Part shown: one piece after another, positions 40,703 through 49,872 of the stretch
Position numbering within the stretch: the stretch's first letter is position 1
Layout: each line of letters opens with the position of its first letter
Assembly: GCA_964390725.1 (NCBI GenBank)
Contig: CAYMIW010000009.1
Span: 1-64,000 of the forward strand
Origin: JAABTH01 sp964390725
Lineage (GTDB): Bacteria > Bacillota > Dethiobacteria > DTU022
Direction of reading: 5' to 3'
DNA length: 64,000 nt
The notes under the pieces: model-generated
Told to the model about the DNA's origin: nothing
Seen by the model: the letters and a program-made list of their open reading frames with translations, nothing else
The model's database searches: none
Translations under genes and position numbers: made by a program

Positions 40703-41953
40703 TTAACATGGGTACCTCTGCGCCACAATTTCCAGGGCTTCTTTTATTGCCTGAAGGGCCAGCTGTATATCCTCTTCTGTGTGCCGGTATGAAATATACC
40801 AGTGGTGATAAGGCTGAATGAAAAGACCGCGCCTGATTGTTTCGGTGTAAAAATCTTTACGCCGCTTGCTGTACATATCATCTACTTTATCAAAAGTTAA
40901 AAATGGCATGGGTGGAATACCGGATACAGTTGCCGGCACTTTTGATGCAGAAACTACTTTACCGAGTTCACCCAGAAATCTCTCACCACGCCGCCAGACA
41001 GTTTCAATTACGTTTTCCCGTTCAAGAATATCAAGACATTTCATAGCTGCAACCATGGCCAGGCTGTTGGGGAAAAAAGTTGAGCTGACAAACACTTCAC
41101 TTTCTGCTACTTTCATTATTTCCTCTTTGCCCAGGCAGGCGCTTATGGCATAACCATTGGCCAGAGCTTTGCCTACGGTTGTCATATCGGGAACTACACC
41201 ATAACGTTCCTGGGCACCGCCCATAGCCACCCTGAAACCGGTGCGAATCTCATCAAAAATTAGAATGATTTTATACTTGTCAGCCAGGGCACGCACCCCT
41301 TCCAGGTAACCTTCGGGAGGAGCAACAACCGGCTCGGCAAGCGGATGGCCAACCGGGGTAAGAATAATGCAGGCGATATCACCTTTATTTGAAAGGATCA
41401 ATGCCTCCAGGGCATCCAGGTCACCATACGGAAAATCCAGGGTCAAATCACGAATTTTTTTCGAAACACCACCCGGAACTTCTACACACCAATCCATCCA
41501 ACCGTGGTAACCGCAGCGTAAAATCAAGTCTTTGCCGCTATAACCCCTGGCAATACGCACTGCAACACCCGTGGCATCAGAACCTGTTTTCAGCAAAAGA
41601 CCCATTTCCGCCGATGGAATTAAATCAATCAAACGTTTCATTAATTCATTTTGAATCGGCTGAACGAGAGAAAAGCAAAAACCCTTCTCCATCTGTTCCA
41701 CTACAGCCCTGTTGATCTCCGGCTCGTTGTAGCCTAAAATAATCGGGCCATAGGCACACAACATATCTATATATTCATTTCCGTCCACGTCGAAAATATG
41801 ACCGTCTCGCCCGTGACTAAGGTAAATAGGGTATTCCCCTTCAACAAAATTATAAGGTCTTCTGATTCCCATGACTCCACCCGGAGACAATTTTTTTGCT
41901 TCTTCAAATAGGTCCAGTGATTTTTCCAGGTTCAATTTTGGCTTTGATTCCAT
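40703..41953 (-). CDS. Class III PLP aminotransferase, glutamate-1-semialdehyde aminomutase-like
   Basis: A 416-residue fold-type I PLP enzyme. The catalytic lysine is K262 in T-V-G-K-A-L-A-N-G and the cofactor-binding Asp lies in F-D-E-I-R-T-G-F-R near 234. The N-terminal G-G-V and the overall plan are closest to glutamate-1-semialdehyde 2,1-aminomutases and related omega-aminotransferases, but no haem genes are near. It lies downstream of kdd, kal and kce on the same strand, separated by a terminator-like hairpin, so a role with an amino or diamino acid is likely. ATG 41953 has GGAAGG 9 nt upstream. Confidence 0.8.
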   Translation of the reverse strand: MESKPKLNLEKSLDLFEEAKKLSPGGVMGIRRPYNFVEGEYPIYLSHGRDGHIFDVDGNEYIDMLCAYGPIILGYNEPEINRAVVEQMEKGFCFSLVQPIQNELMKRLIDLIPSAEMGLLLKTGSDATGVAVRIARGYSGKDLILRCGYHGWMDWCVEVPGGVSKKIRDLTLDFPYGDLDALEALILSNKGDIACIILTPVGHPLAEPVVAPPEGYLEGVRALADKYKIILIFDEIRTGFRVAMGGAQERYGVVPDMTTVGKALANGYAISACLGKEEIMKVAESEVFVSSTFFPNSLAMVAAMKCLDILERENVIETVWRRGERFLGELGKVVSASKVPATVSGIPPMPFLTFDKVDDMYSKRRKDFYTETIRRGLFIQPYHHWYISYRHTEEDIQLALQAIKEALEIVAQRYPC

Positions 41954-42105
41954 ATTAACCATCCTTCCGTGCTACTATTTTTTATTTTTTTATGTTACTA
42001 TTTTTTTCTGTAACGGGCAAATGTTTGTTTAATCAGGCAAATTGGAATTACTCCAACACAAAATATTTTTAATCACTTCCCGGTCGCTTCCCAATTTAAT
42101 AATTA

Positions 42106-42128
42106 GGCCTTCCTTTACAAGGAAGGCC
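42106..42128 (-). terminator. Terminator after kce
   Basis: Perfect 10-bp stem GGCCTTCCTT/AAGGAAGGCC with a 3-nt loop. The minus-strand tail is A/T-rich but has few consecutive T. It separates the kdd-kce unit from the aminotransferase gene. Confidence 0.7.
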
Positions 42129-42158
42129 CACTTAACATTACTGAACTACCAAAGTTAA

Positions 42159-42971
42159 CTATTTAATGCTGAGAATCCTCCGTGCTTCATCCGGCGAGGC
42201 AACCTCCCGGCCGTGTATTTTTGAAATACGTGCTATGCGGTCAACAAGCTGTGCATTGCTTTCAGCCAAGACTCCTTTTTCATAGTAAATATTATCCTCA
42301 AAACCGACCCTTACATTGCCTCCCATAATTACCGCTGCAGTACCCAGGGGTAATTCCATACGTCCCATTCCTGCAACTGTCCAGGTACTGCCTGCCGGAA
42401 TACTTTCTACCATATGCAGCAGGTTTTTAACCGTTCCCGGTATTCCACCGGGAACACCCATGACAAAGTCAAAATGTATCGGTTCTGCAATCAACCCTTT
42501 TTTTAATAGATACAAAGCGTTATTGATCATACCTACATCAAAGGCCTCTATCTCGGGCTTTACGCCTTGCTCCTTCATTACTCTGGCAAATTCTTCCAGG
42601 TAGGCTGGAGGATTCAGAAAAACATCATCACCAAAGTTTACCGACCCGGTTGAAAGAGTGGCCATCTCAGGCTTAAGATAAACAGGCTGCAACCTCTCCT
42701 CGGCCGGCATACCAACGGCGCCACCGGTTGATGTTTGAACAATGATATTGCATTTTTCCTTGATCAGATCCATTGTTTCTTTGAAAACATCAGCAGATTG
42801 CGTCGGCGCTCCATCCTGATTACGCACATGAACATGAACCATCGAAGCTCCTGCATTATAGCAATCATAGGCTGCCGCCGCAATTTCAGCCGGCGTTACC
42901 GGCAGGCTGGGATTATGCTCCCTTGTAACTTCGGCGCCGGTCAGGGCGGCGGTAATAATCAATTTATCCAT
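42159..42971 (-). CDS. kce: 3-keto-5-aminohexanoate cleavage enzyme (BKACE family)
   Basis: A 270-residue zinc-dependent TIM-barrel enzyme. With acetyl-CoA it converts 5-amino-3-oxohexanoate to acetoacetate and L-3-aminobutyryl-CoA in lysine fermentation. The zinc ligands H46 and H48 in V-H-V-H-V-R are at the same numbers as in the characterised enzyme, and a Glu in the V-G-F-E-D-N segment (about 225) is the likely third ligand. BKACE proteins vary in substrate, but the adjacent kal and kdd support the Kce reaction. ATG 42971 has AGGAGG and overlaps the end of kal by 8 bp. Confidence 0.88.
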   Translation of the reverse strand: MDKLIITAALTGAEVTREHNPSLPVTPAEIAAAAYDCYNAGASMVHVHVRNQDGAPTQSADVFKETMDLIKEKCNIIVQTSTGGAVGMPAEERLQPVYLKPEMATLSTGSVNFGDDVFLNPPAYLEEFARVMKEQGVKPEIEAFDVGMINNALYLLKKGLIAEPIHFDFVMGVPGGIPGTVKNLLHMVESIPAGSTWTVAGMGRMELPLGTAAVIMGGNVRVGFEDNIYYEKGVLAESNAQLVDRIARISKIHGREVASPDEARRILSIK

Positions 42972-43416
42972 TTTTACAACCTCCTGTGTCGCGGCTTTCC
43001 GGTTTATGGTACTTGCTAGTCTGAGGTCCTCTTTGCAGTTCGAGTGGAACAACACAAGTGCCGCTGGCCCGGGCCAAAAGAACTGGTTCCTCCAACATAT
43101 CGCATGCAGATGGTTTGTCTGCTATGCCTGCATTGGTAATTACTTTATAAGCTTCAAACTGCATGTGCCTCGAAGAGTTGCCAACCTTATCGATCCAGCC
43201 CCAGACTTCGAGGAAATCACCGGCACAAAGCTGCATTTTAAATTCAACCATATCATAGGCCACGAACAACCCCTCATCGCCATCATGGCGAATTAACAGC
43301 TCGGTTGCCACGTCACCAAATAGTTTTATTACCTGAGCGCCGTCTACCAAACCGCCGCCGTAATGCACATCCTGGCTGCTGATACGAATTCGCAGCATTA
43401 CTTTTTCATTAATCAT
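42964..43416 (-). CDS. kal: 3-aminobutyryl-CoA ammonia lyase
   Basis: A 150-residue hotdog-fold protein matching Kal, which removes ammonia from L-3-aminobutyryl-CoA to give crotonyl-CoA. Recognisable segments are R-I-R-I-S-S-Q-D-V-H-Y-G-G-G-L-V-D-G at the start, followed by V-A-T-E-L-L-I-R-H-D-G-D-E-G-L. ATG 43416 has GGAGG about 11 nt upstream; the open frame before it lacks a start site. It overlaps kce by 8 bp, so the two are coupled. Confidence 0.88.
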   Translation of the reverse strand: MINEKVMLRIRISSQDVHYGGGLVDGAQVIKLFGDVATELLIRHDGDEGLFVAYDMVEFKMQLCAGDFLEVWGWIDKVGNSSRHMQFEAYKVITNAGIADKPSACDMLEEPVLLARASGTCVVPLELQRGPQTSKYHKPESRDTGGCKNG

Positions 43417-43605
43417 CTTTCCTGCTTCCTCCTTCGGGAAAAACCAGAATACTTCAGGCAGGACGCTTTTACAGATAATTAACCGTGCCCTGGGACAGCT
43501 ACCGGGATATGGCTGATCATGCACTTAATCATGGTTAATCCTGATATCACGCTGTAGTAATTGAACCCCATGCATCTTTGGCCGGTTATCCTACCTACAT
43601 ACTCT

Positions 43606-44757
43606 TTATTTTTTAATTATTTTTTGGACATGACGGTTTTCATAAATTACCGCTTTTCTCTTGACAAACTCATCCAGATAAATCTGGGGGTCGACACATG
43701 CTTCCGGAGGTATTACACCTCGCTCGGTAATATCGCCCCTGACAATCATCTGTGCCGCAATCGAAGGGGGTATTCCGGTACCCGGGGCAGTGTTGCCTGC
43801 AATATCATAGCTTATGGTGATGGCATTATCACCTTTTACACCCTTAATTACAACCTTGACACCTGATGTATATTTGCCCAGATCTCCCTGCGGTGGTCTT
43901 TCACGCCACAGCTCCAGGGCCATTTCATGCGGAGATACCATCTGGCCGTTCACTTCTATAGGCTCAGTTCCGGTAAAACCCCAGTTATTCTGAACCCTGA
44001 TATCATCATTAACCCACTTAGGCAGCATTCCCCCCTTGTTTGTTACCCGCTTAACCCCTTTATCGAGAAAGTACTTGGGAAAAGTAAGCGGCTCCGGGTG
44101 ACCAACAAAATGTACTTCACAGGAGCCAAAAGGCTCAATAAAATCTACCACTTCAACTTCAGAACCGGCCGGGACATCCTGCAGTTTTCCATCGAGGAAC
44201 TGTGGAACCATACCGGTATTCATATGCAAAACATGCTCCCAGACAGCTTTGCCGGTGCAGTCATATGCGCCTAGAACCCAGTAAAAATCAACTATATCAA
44301 CCTGGTCCATTTCATCGCATGCTTTTCTTGCTAAAACATTCCCGGTTCCGGGGTCAGCACCCATTGAATATAATACAGTTATTCCTGCTTCTTTCGCCTG
44401 GCGGTCTAGTTCGGGGTCCAGCATCAACTTAACTGAATCGAAATCATCGTCAATATCTACATAATGAACTCCAGCCTGGATAGCCGCTTTGACAACCTTG
44501 TATCCTGTTGAGAAGAAAGGTCCTACACAGTTGACAACAGCGTCAAAACCTTTAAGTTGTTTCACCAGCTGTTCGGTATCGTTAACATCAACATTCTTAA
44601 CCGAGACCTTATCACTTGCTGCAAGCTTGGGATGCAAATTCTCTTTTTTGGCCCGTCTGCTCAGCAGAACAACCTGTTCAACACCCTCACTCTTCATCAG
44701 ATCGTAAGATGCTGCAGAACCCATCTCACCGCTTCCACCTACTACTGCCACACGCAT
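43606..44757 (-). CDS. Saccharopine dehydrogenase-like oxidoreductase
   Basis: A 383-residue soluble NAD(P)-dependent oxidoreductase of the saccharopine dehydrogenase superfamily. The Rossmann motif V-V-G-G-S-G-E-M-G-S lies near residues 4-13, and V-V-N-C-V-G-P-F near 72-79 follows the family. The C-terminal half resembles the lysine-forming reductases but lacks features I could tie to saccharopine. It lies between kdd and kal, so it probably acts on an intermediate of the same pathway, for instance an imine or keto form of an amino acid. Substrate unknown. Confidence 0.75.
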   Translation of the reverse strand: MRVAVVGGSGEMGSAASYDLMKSEGVEQVVLLSRRAKKENLHPKLAASDKVSVKNVDVNDTEQLVKQLKGFDAVVNCVGPFFSTGYKVVKAAIQAGVHYVDIDDDFDSVKLMLDPELDRQAKEAGITVLYSMGADPGTGNVLARKACDEMDQVDIVDFYWVLGAYDCTGKAVWEHVLHMNTGMVPQFLDGKLQDVPAGSEVEVVDFIEPFGSCEVHFVGHPEPLTFPKYFLDKGVKRVTNKGGMLPKWVNDDIRVQNNWGFTGTEPIEVNGQMVSPHEMALELWRERPPQGDLGKYTSGVKVVIKGVKGDNAITISYDIAGNTAPGTGIPPSIAAQMIVRGDITERGVIPPEACVDPQIYLDEFVKRKAVIYENRHVQKIIKK

Positions 44758-44955
44758 TAATAATCACTCCTTTTGAGTTTATTTGTTATAGCATGTTAAG
44801 CTGTAAGGAAATTTCGAGAGCAGGATTTTTATTCTAAGCCGCTGCACCTCCCCCGGTGGTAAAACCAAATAGCCGAACTGTTAAAACAATTTGAAACAGG
44901 TGTCAACCAAAATATTCCCTTTAGTAAAAAGGCAACCAACTATCCTTCTACAACT

Positions 44956-45993
44956 CTATGTATACAAATCTTCGAATATTTTCCGCAGAACCGGACTTTC
45001 CCTCATAATGTTAAGCGATATTGCAGCATGATCTTTCGTGTAACCATTACCGACAACCATGGTAACATCTTTACCTACACCTTCAGCGCCCAGGGCCGCT
45101 GCAGTAAAGCTGGTAGCCATGCTGAAATAATATACAATTCCGCCATCGCGGGTAGCCAGAATCGAGGAAAGTTCAGTATTGGGAATGTTTACGCAGTTAA
45201 TGGTTACATCAGCCATTGCACCATCTGTAGCTTCCTGAACTTTATTCATGACGTCAATAGCATCCGAGGCATCGGCCATAAGAAGGGTATCACAATAGCC
45301 GGTTGATTCAGCCCTTTTCATACTGGCTTCCCGGGGAGCGATACCGATAACCTGACCGGTAACTCCGGCTCTCTTCTTGGCTTCATAAAGACAGAGCAGA
45401 CCCGATTTGCCACCAGCTCCGATAATAACCACTTTATCACCGGGTTTAACCAACTTGGCCGTCTGGGCTGCTGCCCCGGCTACGTCCAAAACAGCCAGGG
45501 AAAGGGTCTGAGGCAGGTCTTCGGGTAGTACAGCAAATATACCGCTTTCAAACAGGATCGCCTTGCCTTCAATTTCTACCTGATCGATATCTTTATGGAT
45601 TTTCTTGATTTTATCAATTCTAAGTGGTGTCAGTGAAAGTGAAACCAGGGTAGCCAGTCGCTGTCCTTCTTTCAGGGGAACCTTACCATTCCAGCCGGGG
45701 CCAATTTTCTCCGCCCTGCCAATCAGCATTCCACCCGAACCGGTAACCGGATTGTGATGTTTACCCCTCTTAGCCACTATGCCGGTCATGATTTCAGCTA
45801 TTTTTGCCTCATCACCACCGGCCTCTTCTTCAATCTGTGTAAAGCTGGCCGAATCAATGTTTAAAACTTCTACATCAATCAACACTTCATTATCATATAT
45901 TTCCATATCATTATCGATTTTTTCAGCCGGCTGAGGAAGCAGGCCCTTCGGCTCGATGACCCGATGTGTCCCAAAAGGATTACCTTTACGCAT
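44956..45993 (-). CDS. kdd: L-erythro-3,5-diaminohexanoate dehydrogenase
   Basis: A 345-residue NAD-dependent dehydrogenase that oxidatively deaminates 3,5-diaminohexanoate to 5-amino-3-oxohexanoate. It matches Fusobacterium Kdd along its length: G-T-H-R-V-I-E-P-K-G at the start, N-I-D-S-A-S-F-T-Q-I-E, and F-S-M-A-T-S-F-T-A-A-A-L-G-A-E-G-V near the end, with the coenzyme-binding G-A-G-G-K-S-G. ATG 45993 has GGAGG 8 nt upstream. First gene of the minus-strand set. No kamA or kamDE is nearby. Confidence 0.92.
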   Translation of the reverse strand: MRKGNPFGTHRVIEPKGLLPQPAEKIDNDMEIYDNEVLIDVEVLNIDSASFTQIEEEAGGDEAKIAEIMTGIVAKRGKHHNPVTGSGGMLIGRAEKIGPGWNGKVPLKEGQRLATLVSLSLTPLRIDKIKKIHKDIDQVEIEGKAILFESGIFAVLPEDLPQTLSLAVLDVAGAAAQTAKLVKPGDKVVIIGAGGKSGLLCLYEAKKRAGVTGQVIGIAPREASMKRAESTGYCDTLLMADASDAIDVMNKVQEATDGAMADVTINCVNIPNTELSSILATRDGGIVYYFSMATSFTAAALGAEGVGKDVTMVVGNGYTKDHAAISLNIMRESPVLRKIFEDLYT

Positions 45994-46017
45994 AATACTT
46001 ACCTCCATTAAAAAATA

Positions 46018-46046
46018 TAAGTAAATACTGTTTTAATGTTTACTTA
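46018..46046. promoter_or_regulatory. Operator-like dyad upstream of kdd
   Basis: TAAGTAAA (46018-46025) and TTTACTTA (46039-46046) form an 8-bp inverted repeat with a 13-bp spacer, 25-53 bp upstream of the kdd start. The spacing of about two helical turns suits a dimeric regulator. No candidate regulator is adjacent. Confidence 0.45.
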
Positions 46047-46170
46047 TTTCGTCGGCAGAGTGGGAAATCCTCTGATTTTACGGCATCTTTTGCCTGCCAG
46101 GTAGGATAATCTTTTTTTGCGGCGAATATACTTTATGTATAACAAACTGATGTTTAAGGCGGAAATTATA

Positions 46171-48435
46171 ATGACTGAACTGAAAATTATATTGCAGCAA
46201 TGGAAAGATAATCCTTCATTTATGAAAAACGTAACACGCTGGGAAGTAGTCCCTGAGTCGGCAGGCCGTTACCGTAATTATCCGGAATTTCTTGAACCAC
46301 AGCTGGTTGATTCGCTAAAGAAACGCGGCATAACCAACCTTTACAGTCACCAGTATGAAGCAATAGATGCTGTTAATCACGACGACCACGTGGTGGTAGT
46401 AACACCAACTGCTTCCGGCAAAACACTTTGTTATAACCTGCCTGTTGTCAGTTCTATGATCAAGGATACCAGCAGCAGGGCTCTATATCTCTTTCCTACA
46501 AAAGCCCTTTCCCAGGATCAGGTCGCTGAACTGCGTGACCTGACTGCCAGTCTTGATGTAAAGCTTAACTGTCACACCTATGATGGCGACACGGAACCCG
46601 GGTTACGACAGGGTATCCGTCGCAGCGGTCACATAGTAGTAACCAATCCGGATATGCTTCACTCGGCCATTCTACCCCATCACACCAAGTGGATACAGCT
46701 ATTTCAAAACTTAAAATATATTGTGATCGACGAAATGCATCAGTATCGCGGTGTTTTTGGCAGTCACGTTGCCAATGTCATCCGCAGGCTAAAAAGAATC
46801 TGCGCCTTCTATGGATCCAACCCCCGGTTTATCCTCAGTTCGGCCACCATTGCGAACCCCGGTGAACTGGCCGGTCTGTTAATAGAAGAACCGCTAACCG
46901 TGATCACCGATAACGGTGCACCACAGGCTGAAAAACATTTTGTTTTCTATAACTCACCCCTGGTTAATCCCGAACTCGGCCTTCGCCGAAGCTCGCTGCT
47001 GGAAGCACGCAAAGTTGCCGCTGAATTAATTGGAAATGATATTCAGACTATAGTTTTTACCCGTAGCCGACTTGGGGTTGAAGTGCTGCTAACCTACCTG
47101 CGCCAGGCTTTCAGGGAACGGCCGGACAGAGACAGCGGCATTCGTGGTTACAGAGGTGGGTACCTGCCCCGGGAGCGTAGAGCAATCGAGGAAGGATTGC
47201 GCAGTGGTACAATTAAAGGTGTGGTCAGCACAAACGCCCTCGAACTGGGTATAGATATCGGAGCGTTGGACGCCTGTATAATCACCGGTTACCCGGGCAG
47301 TATAGCCAGTACCTGGCAGCAGGCAGGAAGATCGGGGCGGCGCAGTGGAGAATCGCTGGCAGTGCTAATTGCCAACAGTGAACCGCTAAACCAGTATATT
47401 GTATCAAACCCGGATTATTTTTTCGGGCGCACTCCTGAAAGGGCCCTGGCCGACCCGGACAACCCAACCATTCTTACCAACCACGTCCGCTGTGCCGCCT
47501 TTGAACTACCCTTTGACAAAAATGACCGGTTCGGTTCGGCTGAAATACTTGACGTGCTGCATTTTTTAGAAGAAGAAGACGTGCTTTACCAGAATGAAGG
47601 TCGTTTCCACTGGATGGAAGATGCCTATCCGGCGGAAGAAGTCAGCCTGCGCAGCGCCACCATGGAAAACGTGGTGATCACAGATATAACCGGGCCCAGA
47701 CCGGTAACCATTGGAGAGGTTGATCGTTTCAGCGCCCCCATGCTGGTTCACGAAGAAGCAATCTACATCCACGGCGGCCGCCAGTTCCAGGTTGAAAAAC
47801 TCGATTTTGCAGAGAAAAAAGCTTTTGTACGACAGGTTGAGGTTAATTATTACACTGACGCCAATTTGAGCGTTGACCTGAAAGTCCTTGATATTTTTAA
47901 CGACGAAGAGGAACCGCAGGTAAACCGGGCCTGGGGAGATGTGCGCATTAACGCCCTGGTTTCCATGTTTAAAAAAATACGCTTCAACACCCATGAAAAT
48001 CTGGGAGCCGGACCGGTAGACCTGCCGGAAACAGAAATGCACACCACGGCTTTTTGGATTGCGTTTAAACCCGGGGTTTCACAGTTTTTATCTCCCGCGG
48101 CTATTCAATCCGGGCTGCTCGGCCTCGCTCACCTGATTCCAGAGGTAGCTTCACTATTTTTAATGAGTGACCCCCGTGATTTGCGCGCTGTAAGTCAGGT
48201 TAAAGCGCCTTTCACCGGGCTGCCCACTATCTATCTGTATGATAATTTCCCCGGCGGGGTCGGATACAGCAAAAAAATATTTGAAGATTTCCGTGAAGTT
48301 TTTGAAGCAGCACGTTCTGTTATAACCGGTTGCCATTGCATTGACGGCTGTCCGTCATGTATTGGACCGTCCTACCAGGCAGGCGAACCGGTAAAACAAC
48401 CAGCTCTGAAGTTGATCGAGGTGATCCTCAGTTGA
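46171..48435 (+). CDS. mrfA: DEAD/DEAH-family helicase MrfA (YprA)
   Basis: A 754-residue superfamily 2 helicase. Walker A is T-P-T-A-S-G-K-T, motif II is I-D-E-M-H, and motif VI is Q-A-G-R-S-G-R-R. The C-terminal DUF1998-type domain ends with C-x-C-x4-C-x2-C (C-H-C-I-D-G-C-P-S-C), the zinc site of Bacillus MrfA. MrfA works with the nuclease MrfB in repair of mitomycin adducts and crosslinks, outside the Uvr pathway. ATG 46171 (M-T-E-L-K-I) is preferred because upstream residues match no family. The stop overlaps mrfB. Confidence 0.92.
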   Translation: MTELKIILQQWKDNPSFMKNVTRWEVVPESAGRYRNYPEFLEPQLVDSLKKRGITNLYSHQYEAIDAVNHDDHVVVVTPTASGKTLCYNLPVVSSMIKDTSSRALYLFPTKALSQDQVAELRDLTASLDVKLNCHTYDGDTEPGLRQGIRRSGHIVVTNPDMLHSAILPHHTKWIQLFQNLKYIVIDEMHQYRGVFGSHVANVIRRLKRICAFYGSNPRFILSSATIANPGELAGLLIEEPLTVITDNGAPQAEKHFVFYNSPLVNPELGLRRSSLLEARKVAAELIGNDIQTIVFTRSRLGVEVLLTYLRQAFRERPDRDSGIRGYRGGYLPRERRAIEEGLRSGTIKGVVSTNALELGIDIGALDACIITGYPGSIASTWQQAGRSGRRSGESLAVLIANSEPLNQYIVSNPDYFFGRTPERALADPDNPTILTNHVRCAAFELPFDKNDRFGSAEILDVLHFLEEEDVLYQNEGRFHWMEDAYPAEEVSLRSATMENVVITDITGPRPVTIGEVDRFSAPMLVHEEAIYIHGGRQFQVEKLDFAEKKAFVRQVEVNYYTDANLSVDLKVLDIFNDEEEPQVNRAWGDVRINALVSMFKKIRFNTHENLGAGPVDLPETEMHTTAFWIAFKPGVSQFLSPAAIQSGLLGLAHLIPEVASLFLMSDPRDLRAVSQVKAPFTGLPTIYLYDNFPGGVGYSKKIFEDFREVFEAARSVITGCHCIDGCPSCIGPSYQAGEPVKQPALKLIEVILS

Positions 48436-49676
48436 AGCGTGATTTAAAAACACGCCTCGGTGAGCTGCGGCGCACGGGTGAGATAAAAACTGGCAGGGAA
48501 TTGGCTAACTCTTTCCTGAACCATACCAGGGACAGGCTATTCCCATGTGAAAGTCGCGAAGAAGAAACCCCGTTCGGACTATGTTACATCCGCGAAGTGA
48601 GCTTTCCCCTGGATCACCGGCACGGGGCAGAAAAACTGGGCTGCCTGCTGAACTGCAGCGGTTCCCGTCTTGCTTTACCGGCCCGGGATAATAAATTATC
48701 CGCCTTTACCCCGGCTCAGTCCCTATTTTTTGATGTCGAAACAACCGGACTTTCCGGTGGAACAGGCACCCTTGCGTTTCTAATCGGTATGGGCTGGCTG
48801 GATAACGAACACTTTCTACTACGCCAGTATTTTCTACGACGACCGGCAGAAGAACGCTCAGTACTCAGCCATTTTTCCTCAGCCGCTGAAAATTTTTCAG
48901 CCATGATTTCCTTTAACGGTAAACTATTCGACCTGCCCCTGATTCAAACCCGCCAGATGCTGGCGGGAATGAAACAAACCGTGCCGCCCCTACATCTGGA
49001 TCTACTGCAGTGCTCCAGGGTTCTCTGGAAGAACCGCCTGGCCTCTCGGTCTCTCCGTTCTATTGAAGAAAACCTTCTCGGCATCCGGCGCTACGACGAT
49101 ATCCCTGGTGCTGAAATACCGGCAGTTTATTTCGACTACCTGAGACGCGGTAAGACAGACCGCCTGAAAAAGGTTTTTCAACACAATGTGCTCGATATTC
49201 TCTCCATGGTTACCCTGCTTGAAAAGATATCCTGCCTCGGTGCCGGAAAAAACATCGAGCACCCTGCTGAAGCCTTAGCCCTGGGCCGGCTTTGCCTGGA
49301 AACAGAGCGCACTGAATCCGGGGTGGTTTTTCTCAACAAAGCAGCTTCAGGAGAAGGCTCTATTGCCTCAGAAGCTGCCCTGGAACTGGCTCTTTTTTAC
49401 AAAAGAAGGCAGCATTGGCCTGAAGCAGTTACTATTTGGGAGAACCTGGTCTTGAAAACCTACAAAGCTGTCTCCGCCCTGGTTGAACTGGCCAAGTACT
49501 ATGAGCACCAGGTTAAGAATTTCGAGAAGGCACTAGAAGTTACAGAGAGAGCCCTTATTCTTGTTAGCGGAGATTCCAGCCTGTCTGTTTCAGGTGATAC
49601 AAACATTGATGCCCTTGAACACAGGCAAAAACGCCTGCAAAAACGCATTGCCCGTAAAAAACTGTCACCTCGATAA
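48432..49676 (+). CDS. mrfB: RNase H-like exonuclease MrfB (YprB)
   Basis: A 414-residue protein. A DEDD-type 3'-5' exonuclease-like fold occupies about 80-270: F-F-D-V-E-T-T-G-L supplies the first Asp and Glu, F-N-G-K-L-F-D-L-P the next Asp, and H-N-V-L-D-I the last. The C-terminal 130 residues look like helical TPR-type repeats. The start is TTG 48432 with GAGGTGAT upstream, overlapping the mrfA stop (TTGA). The pair matches mrfAB of Bacillus, so a DNA repair role is well supported. Confidence 0.9.
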   Translation: MKRDLKTRLGELRRTGEIKTGRELANSFLNHTRDRLFPCESREEETPFGLCYIREVSFPLDHRHGAEKLGCLLNCSGSRLALPARDNKLSAFTPAQSLFFDVETTGLSGGTGTLAFLIGMGWLDNEHFLLRQYFLRRPAEERSVLSHFSSAAENFSAMISFNGKLFDLPLIQTRQMLAGMKQTVPPLHLDLLQCSRVLWKNRLASRSLRSIEENLLGIRRYDDIPGAEIPAVYFDYLRRGKTDRLKKVFQHNVLDILSMVTLLEKISCLGAGKNIEHPAEALALGRLCLETERTESGVVFLNKAASGEGSIASEAALELALFYKRRQHWPEAVTIWENLVLKTYKAVSALVELAKYYEHQVKNFEKALEVTERALILVSGDSSLSVSGDTNIDALEHRQKRLQKRIARKKLSPR

Positions 49677-49872
49677 TTTGTGTAACTGCAGGATTTTTAT
49701 AGTTTTAATAATCTGCCTGGCGCTGCATGTGATATTATGAAAACAAATCACAATTTACTATGAAAACAAAAACGTTGCAGGTTGATTTTTTTTCGATTTT
49801 GCCTTAAATAATCAGCGCTTACGTAAACTTACCTGGCAGCATCAACTCATTTTACCAGTGGAGGTAGCAAAA

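Noticed and set aside
40703..41953. Haem biosynthesis hemL
   Set aside because: The protein resembles glutamate-1-semialdehyde aminomutase, but its neighbours are amino-acid fermentation genes and no other haem gene is near.
47566..48042. 158-codon open frame on the minus strand inside mrfA
   Set aside because: It is antisense to well-conserved helicase codons, has no ribosome binding site and encodes no recognisable motif.
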